This document shows, in pieces, positions 25,808 through 34,298 of a DNA stretch of 64,000 nucleotides; within the stretch, counting starts at the first letter, position 1; each line of letters opens with the position of its first letter. Position numbers and translations under genes: made by a program. The notes below the pieces were generated by a model that saw only the letters and a program-made list of their open reading frames with translations, made no database searches and was not told the DNA's origin. This DNA is from Achromobacter aegrifaciens (lineage in GTDB: Bacteria; Pseudomonadota; Gammaproteobacteria; Burkholderiales; Burkholderiaceae_B), in assembly GCF_902859735.1 (NCBI RefSeq), contig NZ_CADIJY010000001.1, positions 310,001 to 374,000 on the forward strand, read 5' to 3'.

Positions 25808-25821
25808 TATTTTCGAAAATA
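25808..25821. promoter_or_regulatory. 14-bp perfect palindrome upstream of the dioxygenase gene
   Basis: TATTTTCGAAAATA at 25808-25821 is perfectly self-complementary and sits in an A/T-only stretch 29 bp before the ATG at 25850, a position that fits repressor binding. The GntR/FCD regulator at 32617 or the LysR at 34299 are candidate binders. Confidence 0.45.
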
Positions 25822-25849
25822 TTTAAATTTTTATAAAAAGAGGCAAGGG

Positions 25850-26974
25850 ATGGAAGCGAACCGCTATGACGCGTACCGCGAGGACACCATAGGCCGCGCC
25901 AATGTGGCCGACTCGCCCGAGCTCATCGCCTACTACCAGGAGCTGGCCCGCCTGGAGACCGGCGCCCTGTGGACGGTGGCGAACAAGATCGAACCGTGGG
26001 CGCCGCGGTCGGCCTCGGTGCCGGTGGTGTGGCGCTACCAGGACCTGCGCGGCCACGTGCTGCGTTCTTCCGAGCTGGTTTCGCCCGAAGAGGCAGGCCG
26101 GCGCGTGATCTACCTGAACAACCCGGGCCGGCGCGACGTGGCCGCCGCCGTGGGCTGGCTGTACTCGGGCCTGCAGGTCATGAAGCCGGGCGAACTGGCT
26201 TCCGCCCACAAGCATTCGCATTCGGCGCTGCGCTTCATCATGGAAGGGCGGGGCGCCTTCACCGTGGTCGACGGCCACAAGATGACACTGGGCGCGAACG
26301 ATTTCGTGCTGACGCCCAATGGCACCTGGCACGAGCACGGCGTGGCCGAAGACGGCACTACCTGCATCTGGCAGGACGGCCTGGACATTCCGCTGGTCAA
26401 CGCCATGGAGGCCGGTTTCTATGCCGTGCATCCGGACCTGAACCAGACTGTGACCTATCCGGTGGACGACACTACCGCCGCCTGGGCCAACCCGGCGCTA
26501 AGGCCTCAGGTGTCCGGTTGGACCAAGCCGTATTCGCCGCTCTTCAAGTACGAATGGGAGCCCACCTACGAGGCGCTGCGCCGCTATGCGCGCACTACCG
26601 CCGGCAGCCCCTACGACGGCATCCTGCTCGAATACGTCAACCCGGCCACGGGCGGCCCGGTCATGCCCACCATCGGCGCCAGCATGCAGCTGCTGCGGCC
26701 CGGCGAGCACACCAAGGCCCACCGCCATACCGGCAGCTTCATCTACCAGGCGGCCAAGGGCAGCGGCTATTCCATCATCGACGGCAAGCGCTACGACTGG
26801 ACCGAACGCGACATCTTCTGCGTGCCCTCGTGGGCCATCCATGAACACGTCAATCTTTCATCGAACGACGACGCCTGCCTGTTCAGCTTCAACGACCTGC
26901 CCGTGATGCGCGCGCTGGCGCTTTACCGCGAAGAAGCGGTCAAGGAAAACGACGGCCATCAAGTGCTGATCTAG
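25850..26974 (+). CDS. Gentisate 1,2-dioxygenase-like bicupin ring-cleavage enzyme
   Basis: The 374-residue length fits gentisate/salicylate 1,2-dioxygenases. The N-terminal cupin carries the ferrous-iron site 'SAHKHSHSALRFIMEGRGAFTVVDGHK' (H120, H122 and H124 region) with 'TWHEHG' closing it. The C-terminal cupin shows 'HTKAHRHTGSFIYQAAKG' and 'SWAIHEHVN'. The enzyme opens gentisate between C1 and C2 with oxygen to give maleylpyruvate. The FAH-family gene 89 bp downstream would take the next step. Salicylate or 1-hydroxy-2-naphthoate as substrate cannot be excluded. The ribosome-binding site is GAGGCAAGGG. Confidence 0.87.
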   Translation: MEANRYDAYREDTIGRANVADSPELIAYYQELARLETGALWTVANKIEPWAPRSASVPVVWRYQDLRGHVLRSSELVSPEEAGRRVIYLNNPGRRDVAAAVGWLYSGLQVMKPGELASAHKHSHSALRFIMEGRGAFTVVDGHKMTLGANDFVLTPNGTWHEHGVAEDGTTCIWQDGLDIPLVNAMEAGFYAVHPDLNQTVTYPVDDTTAAWANPALRPQVSGWTKPYSPLFKYEWEPTYEALRRYARTTAGSPYDGILLEYVNPATGGPVMPTIGASMQLLRPGEHTKAHRHTGSFIYQAAKGSGYSIIDGKRYDWTERDIFCVPSWAIHEHVNLSSNDDACLFSFNDLPVMRALALYREEAVKENDGHQVLI

Positions 26975-27063
26975 CGCTGCCCGATCCCTCTTGAATTTTT
27001 CATCCGCCGCGCGGGCCGGGCCCGCGCGCCTGACTCAACTCGTCCTGAATTTATGGAGTTCTT

Positions 27064-27975
27064 ATGCGCTTGGTAACTTTTCGCGCCCATCCCACCGCCG
27101 CTGCCCGCCTGGGCGCGCTGGCCGAAGGCTATGTGATTGACCTGGCCCTGCTGGGCCGCGCAGGCGGCGTGGACCTGCCCGACGACATGCTGGCTTTCAT
27201 CGACCTGGGCCCCGTGGCGGTGGCGCAGGCCAGCAAGCTGATGGAGGCTTATCGCGGCAACTGGCCCGTGGGCAGCGCGCTGCCGCAGGAAAACGTCAAG
27301 CTGCTGGCGCCGATTCCGCGTCCGCGCAAGAACATCTTCGGCATCGGGCTGAATTACGTGGAGCACGTGGCGGAATCCAGCCGCACGCTGGATACCTCGG
27401 CCGACCTGCCCAAGCAGCCGGTGATCTTCTCCAAGCCGCCCACCACCGTCATCGGCCCGGGCGACGCCATCGAGCACAACGCCAAGATCACGCAACAGCT
27501 GGACTGGGAAGTGGAGCTGGCCGTGATCATGGGCCGCCGCGCCTCGCGCGTGGCCGAAGCCGATGCGCTGTCCTATGTGTTCGGCTACAGCGTGATGCTG
27601 GACATGAGCGCGCGCGATTGCCGCCGCGCCGGCCAGTGGATCTATTCCAAGGGCCAGGACACCTATGCGCCCTTCGGCCCGTGCATCGTGACCGCCGACG
27701 AGATCCCGGATCCGCAGGTGCTGGATCTGTGGCTGACGGTCAATGGCGAGAAGAAGCAGGGCTCGAACACGCGCCACATGCTGTTCAAGGTGCCGTTCCT
27801 GATCTCGGACATCAGCGCGGGCATCACGCTGGAGCCGGGCGACATCATCGCCACCGGCACGCCTGAAGGCGTGGGCGCGGGCCGCAAGCCGCAGGAATGG
27901 CTGTGGCCGGGCGACGTGGTGGTGGCCTGCGTCGAAGGCATCGGCACGCTGCGCCATCCGGTGGTGGCGGTCTAG
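27064..27975 (+). CDS. Fumarylacetoacetate hydrolase (FAH) family protein, probable fumaryl-/maleylpyruvate hydrolase
   Basis: The 303 residues contain the FAH core: 'KNIFGIGLNYVEHVAESS', 'PVIFSKPPTTVIGPGDAI', the metal ligands 'LDWEVELAVIMG' (E-x-E) with a later Asp in 'YSVMLDMSARD', and 'GDIIATGTPEGVG'. In the gentisate pathway FAH-family enzymes hydrolyse fumarylpyruvate to fumarate and pyruvate, or maleylpyruvate directly. No maleylpyruvate isomerase (GST or DinB type) is seen in the cluster, which favours direct hydrolysis or an isomerase encoded elsewhere. It lies between the dioxygenase and the ABC importer genes. Confidence 0.88.
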   Translation: MRLVTFRAHPTAAARLGALAEGYVIDLALLGRAGGVDLPDDMLAFIDLGPVAVAQASKLMEAYRGNWPVGSALPQENVKLLAPIPRPRKNIFGIGLNYVEHVAESSRTLDTSADLPKQPVIFSKPPTTVIGPGDAIEHNAKITQQLDWEVELAVIMGRRASRVAEADALSYVFGYSVMLDMSARDCRRAGQWIYSKGQDTYAPFGPCIVTADEIPDPQVLDLWLTVNGEKKQGSNTRHMLFKVPFLISDISAGITLEPGDIIATGTPEGVGAGRKPQEWLWPGDVVVACVEGIGTLRHPVVAV

Positions 27976-28026
27976 AAAACGCCTGGCCGCGCCGCGGCGG
28001 GCAACGCAGTCTCCAAGGGGAAAAAC

Positions 28027-29211
28027 ATGATCAAGAAACAGATACTGGGCGGCGCGTTGTCCGTCGCGCTGGGCGCCGCGGCGTCCATGGGAGCGGCCCA
28101 TGCCGCGGAACCGGTCAAGATCGGCTTTATCGCCACCTTGTCCACGCCGGCGGGCTATATCGGCGAGGACGAGCGCGATGCGTTCAACCTGGCCATCAAG
28201 CAGGGCGGCGGCAAGCTGGGCGGCGTGCCCGTGCAGCTGGTGATCGAGGACGACGGCCTGAAGCCCGCCAACGCCAAGCAGGCGGCCGACCGCCTGCTGC
28301 AATCGGGCGTCAAGCTCTATACCGGCGTGAACTTCTCCAACGTGCTGGCAGCGGTCGTGCCCAGCGTGGTGAAGTCCGGCGCCTTCTATGTCAGCCTGAA
28401 TCCCGGCCCGTCGAACTTCGCGGGCGAAAAGTGCGATCCCAATTACTTCGTGGCGTCCTACCAGAACGACGCCTTCCATACGGCCGGCGGCGTGGCGGCC
28501 AACGAACTGGGATACAAGAAGGTCGTGCTGCTAGCGCCCAACTACCAGGCGGGCCGCGACGCCATCGAAGGCTTCAAGCGCACCTACAAGGGCGAAGTGG
28601 TCGCCGAAATCTACACCAAGCTCGACCAGTCGGACTTCTCGGTCGAGCTGGCGCGCCTGCGTTCGCTGGCGCCCGACGCCATCTACCAGTTCCATCCGGG
28701 CGGCACGGGCATCAACTTCGTCAAGCAGTACGCGGCGGCCGGGCTGAACAAGAGCATCCCGATGCTGATGCCCAGCTTCTCGATGGATGCGCGCATGATC
28801 CAGGCCACGGGTGACGCGTCGGCCGGCGCCTACATCACCGGCATCTGGTCGCAGGACTTCGACAACGCGCAATCCAAGGCCTTCGTGCAAGCGTTCAAGG
28901 ACGCCTACGGCCGTGTGCCGACGGACTACGCCATGCAGGCCTACGACACCGCGCAGCTGATTGGCGCGGGCCTGAAGGCTACCGGCGGCGACCTGTCCAA
29001 GGCGGCTGAGTTTCGAGCCGCGCTGCGCAAGCCCGAGTTCACGTCGCTGCGCGGCAAGTTCAGCATGAACACCAACCAGCATCCGATCCAGGATCTGTAC
29101 CTGATGCGCATCGAGAAAGGCAGCGACGGCAGCCTGTCGCCGAAGCTGGTCCGCAAGCTGGTGTCCGATGACAAGGACGCCTACGCGCAACTCTGCAAGA
29201 TGCCGTCATGA
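28027..29211 (+). CDS. ABC transporter substrate-binding protein, LivK/HAAT type
   Basis: The 394-residue precursor has a signal peptide ('ILGGALSVALGAAASMGAAHAAEPVKIGF') and a type I periplasmic binding fold ('AFNLAIKQGGGKLGGVPVQLVIEDDGLKPANAKQAADRLLQSG'). It is a member of the branched-chain amino acid receptor family, which in many betaproteobacteria binds aromatic acids. The stop overlaps the permease start (29208). Placement directly behind the dioxygenase and FAH genes suggests that it captures an aromatic acid or precursor; that is inference. Confidence 0.93.
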   Translation: MIKKQILGGALSVALGAAASMGAAHAAEPVKIGFIATLSTPAGYIGEDERDAFNLAIKQGGGKLGGVPVQLVIEDDGLKPANAKQAADRLLQSGVKLYTGVNFSNVLAAVVPSVVKSGAFYVSLNPGPSNFAGEKCDPNYFVASYQNDAFHTAGGVAANELGYKKVVLLAPNYQAGRDAIEGFKRTYKGEVVAEIYTKLDQSDFSVELARLRSLAPDAIYQFHPGGTGINFVKQYAAAGLNKSIPMLMPSFSMDARMIQATGDASAGAYITGIWSQDFDNAQSKAFVQAFKDAYGRVPTDYAMQAYDTAQLIGAGLKATGGDLSKAAEFRAALRKPEFTSLRGKFSMNTNQHPIQDLYLMRIEKGSDGSLSPKLVRKLVSDDKDAYAQLCKMPS

Positions 29212-30122
29212 CGCTCCTGTTTGAACAGCTGCTCAACGGGCTGCAGTTCGGCGCCATGCTGTTCATGCTGGCAGCCGGACTGACGCTGATCTTCGGCATC
29301 ATGGGCGTGGTCAACCTGACGCATGGCTCGTTCTACATGGTGGGCGCCTACTGCGCGGCGTACGCCATCGGCACCACCGGCTCGTTCCTCGCGGGCGTGC
29401 TGGCGGCGCTGCTGGGGGCGGGCCTGTACGGCATTTCGGTCGAAGTGGTAGTGATACGCAAGCTGTACAAGCGGGATCACCTGTACCAGGTCCTGGCCAC
29501 CTTCGGCCTGCTGCTGTTCTCGAACGAAGCGGTCAGCCTGATCTTCGGCCGGCGTCCGCCGCTGGTGGGCATCCCAAGCTTCCTGGAAGGCGCGGTGACG
29601 TTGGCGCCGGGATTCCAGTATCCGCTGATCCGCCTGTCGTTCATCGCCATTGGCGCGCTGGTGGCGGTGGGCCTGTGGTGGCTGGTCAACCGCACGCGCA
29701 TCGGCATGCTGATCCGCGCGGGCGCCGACGACCGCGAGATGGTCGACGCGTTGGGCATAGACATCCGCAAGCTCTACACGCTGGTGTTTGGCCTGGGCGC
29801 CTTGCTGTGCGGGCTGGCCGGCGTGATGGCCGCGCCCTTGCTGGCGGTGGAAATCGGCATGGGCGAACGCATCCTGATCACCACCTTCGTGGTCATCGTG
29901 ATCGGCGGGGTCGGCTCGGTGCGTGGCGCCTTGGCAGGCGCCTTGCTGGTGGGCATGGTGGACAGTCTGGGGCGCGCGTTCCTGCCGCAGCTGCTGTCGA
30001 CGATGTTCTCGCCCGCCACCGCGGACCCGCTGGCCGCAGGCATGGCTTCGGCAAGCATCTATGTACTGATGGCGATCGTGCTGATCGCCAAGCCGGGCGG
30101 GCTGTTCCCGGCGCGAGGATGA
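29208..30122 (+). CDS. ABC transporter permease, LivH type
   Basis: A 304-residue, highly hydrophobic protein with about eight membrane helices. It opens 'LFEQLLNGLQFGAMLFMLAAGLTLIFGIMGVVNLTHGSFYMVGAY', the standard LivH start, and carries the cytoplasmic-loop text 'IRAGADDREMVDALGIDIRKLYTLVFGLGALLCGLAGVMAAP', the ATPase-coupling region. It overlaps the binding-protein gene by 4 bp and the next permease gene by a few bases. Confidence 0.95.
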   Translation: MTLLFEQLLNGLQFGAMLFMLAAGLTLIFGIMGVVNLTHGSFYMVGAYCAAYAIGTTGSFLAGVLAALLGAGLYGISVEVVVIRKLYKRDHLYQVLATFGLLLFSNEAVSLIFGRRPPLVGIPSFLEGAVTLAPGFQYPLIRLSFIAIGALVAVGLWWLVNRTRIGMLIRAGADDREMVDALGIDIRKLYTLVFGLGALLCGLAGVMAAPLLAVEIGMGERILITTFVVIVIGGVGSVRGALAGALLVGMVDSLGRAFLPQLLSTMFSPATADPLAAGMASASIYVLMAIVLIAKPGGLFPARG

Positions 30123-30124
30123 CG

Positions 30125-31105
30125 ATGGCATACACACTTACGAACCGCGCCCGCTGGGGGCTGGGCGGCCTGGCGGTGCTGATCCTGCTGCCGGCTGCGG
30201 CGCTGGCCTCGGGTTCGCCGTTCCTGATCGGCGTGGTGACGCGCTTTCTGATCTACGGCCTGGCCGCGGTCAGCCTGGACCTGGTGATCGGTTATGGCGC
30301 CATGGTCAGTTTCGGCCATGCCATGTTCTTCGGGCTGGGCGGCTATGCGGTCGGCATCATCGCCTTCCATACTTCGGAAGCCGGTCCGATCTTCGGCTGG
30401 GCTGGCAGCAACGCGGCGCTTGTGGTGTGGCCGATAGCGCTCATCGTGTGCGCGTTGGCCGGCTGGCTGTTCGGCTATCTGGCGCTGCGCACGCGCGGCG
30501 TGCAGTTCATCATGATCACGCTGGCGTTCGGCCAGATGGTGTATTTCGTGCTGGTGTCGCTGCAGTTCTACGGCGGGGACGATGGCCTGATGATTCCGCA
30601 GCGCAATGAGCTGCCGGGCATCAATCTGGAAAGCCCCATGGTTTTCTACTACCTGTGCCTGGCGCTGCTGACCCTTTGGACGCTGCTGTGCATCCGCGTG
30701 ACCAACTCGCGCTTCGGCATGGTGCTGCAGGCGCTGCGCCAGAGCGAGCGGCGCGCCATCAACCTGGGCGTGGCGCCCACGCCGTACCGGCTTAGCGCCT
30801 TCGTGCTGTCGGCGGTGGGCACGGGGCTGGCCGGCGTGCTGTGGGCCAACTATGCCGGGCTGGTGACGCCCGACATGGCGGCCTGGACCAAGTCCGGCGA
30901 ACTCATGGCCATCGTCATCCTGGGCGGCGTGGGCACCTTGCTCGGGCCGATCGCGGGCGCGGCGGTATTCCTGGGGCTGGAGCAGATGCTGTCGTCCCTG
31001 ACCGAGCACTGGCTGCTGTACATGGGGCCCATCCTGGTGCTGGTGGTGCTGTGGGGCCAGAAGGGCCTGTTCGGAAAGCTGCTGGAGACGCGCCATGCCG
31101 ACTGA
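30125..31105 (+). CDS. ABC transporter permease, LivM type
   Basis: Two ATGs compete, 30119 and 30125; GAGG at 30115-30118 is better spaced for 30125, giving 326 residues. The protein has about eight to ten membrane helices. LivM text includes 'YGLAAVSLDLVIGYGAMVSFGHAMFFGLGGYAVGI' and the coupling helix 'ALRQSERRAINLGVAPTPYRLSAFVLSAVGTGLAGVLWANYAGLVTPDMAAWTKSGELM'. It forms the membrane channel together with the LivH-type subunit. The stop falls within the start of the ATPase gene. Confidence 0.93.
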   Translation: MAYTLTNRARWGLGGLAVLILLPAAALASGSPFLIGVVTRFLIYGLAAVSLDLVIGYGAMVSFGHAMFFGLGGYAVGIIAFHTSEAGPIFGWAGSNAALVVWPIALIVCALAGWLFGYLALRTRGVQFIMITLAFGQMVYFVLVSLQFYGGDDGLMIPQRNELPGINLESPMVFYYLCLALLTLWTLLCIRVTNSRFGMVLQALRQSERRAINLGVAPTPYRLSAFVLSAVGTGLAGVLWANYAGLVTPDMAAWTKSGELMAIVILGGVGTLLGPIAGAAVFLGLEQMLSSLTEHWLLYMGPILVLVVLWGQKGLFGKLLETRHAD

Positions 31106-31865
31106 CGCAAGCGCCAGCCTGTTGCGCCTGACGCAGCTGCGCAAGGCTTTCGACGCGGTGGTGGCCACCAACGGCGTGGACCTGGACGTACGCGCCGGCG
31201 AGATCCACGCCATCATCGGCCCCAACGGCGCGGGCAAGTCCACCCTGATCGCGCAGATCTGCGGCGAGATCCGGCCGGACTCCGGGACCATCCATTTGGA
31301 TGGGCAGGACGTGACCGCGCTGCGCGCCTTCGAGCGTGCGCGCCTGGGGCTGGGCCGCTCGTTCCAGATCACCGAGCTGTGCCAGGAGTACACCGCGCTG
31401 GAGAACGTGATCCTGTCGCGCATGCTCAAGAGCGGCCGCGCCTTCCAGGCCTGGTCCAATCCGCGTCATGACGCGGCGTTGAAGACCGAGGCCATGCAGT
31501 GGCTGACGCACGTGGGGCTGGAGGACCGTCGCCACGTGCGTTCGGCGGACCTGGCGCACGGCGAGAAACGGCAGCTGGAGCTGGCGGTGGCGCTGGCGCG
31601 TTCGCCGCGGCTGTTGCTGCTGGACGAGCCCATGGCCGGCATGGGGCCGGAGGAATCGGCGCGCATGACCCGGCTCTTGCAAGGCATGAAGGGCGACTAC
31701 GGCATCCTGCTGGTGGAACACGACATGGACGCGGTCTTCGCGCTGGCCGACCGCATCAGCGTGCTGGTCTACGGCCGCGTGGTGTTCAGTGGTTCGCCAG
31801 AGGAGGTGCGCCGCCATCCGGAGGTGCGCGCGGCGTATCTGGGAGAAGAACATGTTGAAGGTTGA
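31095..31865 (+). CDS. ABC transporter ATP-binding protein, LivG type
   Basis: The 256-residue ATPase has Walker A 'GPNGAGKST' at 42-50, 'GRSFQITELCQEYTALENV' (Q-loop), a LivG-type signature 'LAHGEKRQLELAVAL' in place of LSGGQ, Walker B 'LLLLDEPMAGM' and H-loop 'LLVEHDMDAVF'. It overlaps the permease gene by 11 bp and the second ATPase gene by 14 bp, so the five transport genes form one tight operon. Confidence 0.95.
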   Translation: MPTDASASLLRLTQLRKAFDAVVATNGVDLDVRAGEIHAIIGPNGAGKSTLIAQICGEIRPDSGTIHLDGQDVTALRAFERARLGLGRSFQITELCQEYTALENVILSRMLKSGRAFQAWSNPRHDAALKTEAMQWLTHVGLEDRRHVRSADLAHGEKRQLELAVALARSPRLLLLDEPMAGMGPEESARMTRLLQGMKGDYGILLVEHDMDAVFALADRISVLVYGRVVFSGSPEEVRRHPEVRAAYLGEEHVEG

Positions 31866-32544
31866 AGGGCTGACTGGCGGCTACGGGTCCAGCAAGGTCC
31901 TGTTCGGCATGTCGTTCGAGGCCAGTGAAGGCGAGGTGATCTCGCTGATCGGGCGCAACGGCATGGGCAAGACCACCACGATCAAGACCCTGATGGGCAT
32001 GCTGCCAGCCACCGGCGGCGCGGTGCAGTTTCGCGGCCGCACGCTGGGCCGCTCCGCGCCCAGCAGCGTGGCGCGGCTGGGCGTGGGGCTGGTGCCGGAG
32101 GGCCGGCGCGTGTTCGGTTCGCTGACGGTGCAGGAAAACCTGGTGGCGACCTCGCGCGCCGCGCCGGGCGGATGGGATCTGGAGCGGGTCTACACGCTGT
32201 TCCCGCGTTTGAAAGAGCGCCGCGGGCAGTCGTCGCGCACGCTGTCGGGCGGCGAACAGCAGATGCTGGTGGTGGGGCGCGCCCTCATGACCAACCCCAA
32301 GCTCCTGATCCTGGACGAAGCCACCGAGGGACTGGCGCCGCTCATCCGCCAGGAGATCTGGCGTTGCCTGCGGGCGCTGAAGGCCGAAGGCCAGACCATC
32401 CTGGTGATCGACAAGAACCTGCCCGAAATGGCGACGCTGGTGGACCGCCACTACATCGTGGACAAGGGCCGGGTGGCCTGGTCGGGGCAGCCCGCCGAGC
32501 TGTCCGCCCAGCCCGAGCTGGCGCAGCGCTACCTGGGCATATGA
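31852..32544 (+). CDS. ABC transporter ATP-binding protein, LivF type
   Basis: The ATG at 31852, behind GGGAGAAGAA, starts the protein; the longer frame from 31789 is inside the LivG gene. It has 230 residues with Walker A 'GRNGMGKTT' at 34-42, signature 'LSGGEQQMLVVGRAL', Walker B 'LLILDEATEGLAP' and 'LVIDKNL' in place of the usual EQN at the H-loop region. It pairs with the LivG-type subunit to power uptake. Confidence 0.94.
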   Translation: MLKVEGLTGGYGSSKVLFGMSFEASEGEVISLIGRNGMGKTTTIKTLMGMLPATGGAVQFRGRTLGRSAPSSVARLGVGLVPEGRRVFGSLTVQENLVATSRAAPGGWDLERVYTLFPRLKERRGQSSRTLSGGEQQMLVVGRALMTNPKLLILDEATEGLAPLIRQEIWRCLRALKAEGQTILVIDKNLPEMATLVDRHYIVDKGRVAWSGQPAELSAQPELAQRYLGI

Positions 32545-32616
32545 ACAGGCCGCGCGGGTAGAATGAGCCGCCTGTGCGCGGATACGCGCCCCGGCCGCTG
32601 ACATCTGGAGACCATC

Positions 32617-33390
32617 TTGAAGCCTAGAATAAAAGCTTCCCGCCAGGACGATCCCGGATCGGACGGGAGCGCCGGCATTGAGGAAATCACGCTGTCCGAG
32701 CAGGTTTACCGCCTGCTTCGGCGCGACATCATGCGCGGCGCCTTCGCGCCGGGCCAGTCCTTGCGGCTGGAATTGCTGAAGCAGCGCTACGGCAGCAGCT
32801 TCTCTCCCATCCGCGAAGCCCTCAACCGCCTGCGCAGCGAGCGCATGGTCATCAGCACCACGTCGCGCGGCTTCAGCATCGCGCCCTTGTCGGTCGAAGA
32901 AATGTGGGACGCCTGTGAAACCCGCATCCTGATCGACTGCGACGCGCTGCGCCGCTCGCTGGCCAACGCCGACGACGCCTGGGAAACGCGCCTGGTCGGC
33001 GCGTACCATGCGCTGACGCTGGCCGCGCAGCGGGCCGACCAGGCCGCCGAGCCGTCGGAAGAATTGGACGAGCTGCTGGAGGCGCGCCACCTGGAGTTCC
33101 ACCACGCGCTGATCGGCGCGTGCCGTTCCAACTGGCTGCTGGACCTGTCCACCCAGCTCTACGCGCAGACCGAGCGCTACCGCCGTCCGGCGCGCGCCGG
33201 CGCGACCGCCTACGGGCCTGAACGCAACGTCGACGACGAGCACCGCCAGCTGTTGGACGCCGCCATCTCGCGCGACGTGGAAGGCTCGGTCGCCATGCTC
33301 GCCGCGCACTACCGCAAGACCGCGCAGTTCATCGAACGCATCATCTCCCAGCCCCAATCGCAGCCAACATCGCAGGCCAGGCATGCATAA
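32617..33390 (+). CDS. GntR-family transcriptional regulator, FadR/FCD subfamily
   Basis: A TTG start at 32617 behind CTGGAG gives 257 residues. The winged HTH reads 'LSEQVYRLLRRDIMRGAFAPGQSLRLELLKQRYGSSFSPIREALNRLRSERMV'. The all-helical FCD effector domain follows, with possible metal-binding residues in 'RHLEFHHALIGACRSNW' and 'DDEHRQLLDAAISRD'. It follows the LivF-type gene by 72 bp and overlaps the next hydrolase gene by 8 bp. It is therefore part of the catabolic block and a natural candidate for its control. Confidence 0.92.
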   Translation: MKPRIKASRQDDPGSDGSAGIEEITLSEQVYRLLRRDIMRGAFAPGQSLRLELLKQRYGSSFSPIREALNRLRSERMVISTTSRGFSIAPLSVEEMWDACETRILIDCDALRRSLANADDAWETRLVGAYHALTLAAQRADQAAEPSEELDELLEARHLEFHHALIGACRSNWLLDLSTQLYAQTERYRRPARAGATAYGPERNVDDEHRQLLDAAISRDVEGSVAMLAAHYRKTAQFIERIISQPQSQPTSQARHA

Positions 33391-34267
33391 CAGCGACATC
33401 GATCTCTTCTTTCCCACCATCGCCGAGCGCGAGGTGCAATACAACGCGCGCGAATCGGTGCCGGATTTCGACGCCTGCGTGCGCCGCTATGCCGAGTCCT
33501 CGGCGCGGGTGCGCACGCGCCGCCCGGGCGTGCTGGACCTGCGCTACGGCATGGGCCAGGATGAAAGGCTGGACCTGTTCCTGCCCGCCGCCTCGCAGGC
33601 GCGGGCGCCGCTGTTCGTGTTCATCCACGGCGGCTATTGGCGCGCGCAGCGCAAGGAAGACGCGCCCGTGATGGCAGAGGCCTTCAACGCCGCGGGCGCC
33701 GCCGTGGCTACCCTGGAATACACGCTGGTGCCCGAGGCGACCCTGGGCGAAGTGGTACGCGAAGTGCGCTCCGCCGTGGCCTGGCTGTACCGCAACGTGG
33801 CGGCCTATGGCGTGGACCCTGAACGGATCTACGTCAGCGGCAGTTCGGCGGGCGGCCATCTGGCCGGCATGCTGGTCGCGCCCGAATGGCAGGCACGCTA
33901 CGGCGTGCCGGACGACGTGATCAAGGGCACGCTGGCATTGAGCGGGCTGTTCGATCTGCGGCCGCTGTGCGATATCCTGCCCAACACCTGGCTGCAGCTG
34001 ACGCCAGAGCAGGCCGCGCACCAAAGCCCGATCTTCCATCTGCCGGAACGTGCAGGCCCGATGCTGCTGGCCGTGGGCGGGTTGGAGACGCAGGGTTTCA
34101 AGAACCAGACGGCGGCGTACGAAGCGGCGTGGAATGCTGCGGGGCTGGCCTCCACCCGTATTCCGACGCCGCACTGCAATCATTTTGACCTGGTCAATGA
34201 ACTGGAAAATCCGGACAGCGATCTGACCCGCGCCACCCTGGCGATGATGGGGCTGGGCGCCAAGTGA
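33383..34267 (+). CDS. Alpha/beta hydrolase, kynurenine-formamidase/HSL-like (HGGYW)
   Basis: The 294-residue enzyme shows 'VFIHGGYWRAQRKEDAPV' at 80-97, the oxyanion motif HGGYW typical of arylformamidase-like hydrolases, nucleophile S155 in 'VSGSSAGGHLAG', and 'PHCNHFDLVNEL' with the probable catalytic His. There is no signal peptide. It is coupled to the GntR gene (8-bp overlap). A role in cleaving an ester or amide of an aromatic acid before ring cleavage would suit the cluster, but no substrate is shown by the sequence. No other kynurenine pathway gene is present. Confidence 0.87.
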   Translation: MHNSDIDLFFPTIAEREVQYNARESVPDFDACVRRYAESSARVRTRRPGVLDLRYGMGQDERLDLFLPAASQARAPLFVFIHGGYWRAQRKEDAPVMAEAFNAAGAAVATLEYTLVPEATLGEVVREVRSAVAWLYRNVAAYGVDPERIYVSGSSAGGHLAGMLVAPEWQARYGVPDDVIKGTLALSGLFDLRPLCDILPNTWLQLTPEQAAHQSPIFHLPERAGPMLLAVGGLETQGFKNQTAAYEAAWNAAGLASTRIPTPHCNHFDLVNELENPDSDLTRATLAMMGLGAK

Positions 34268-34298
34268 ACGGCCGGCCGATGGCGTAAGCTTGACGTCC

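Noticed and set aside
27009-27027. GC palindrome between the dioxygenase and FAH genes as a terminator
   Set aside because: The arms are almost without a loop, no T run follows, and the genes look co-transcribed; probably incidental or a weak processing site.
31786-33444. 552-aa minus-strand open frame opposite livF and the GntR gene
   Set aside because: It spans two real genes and an intergenic region on the other strand, and its composition is that of a shadow frame.
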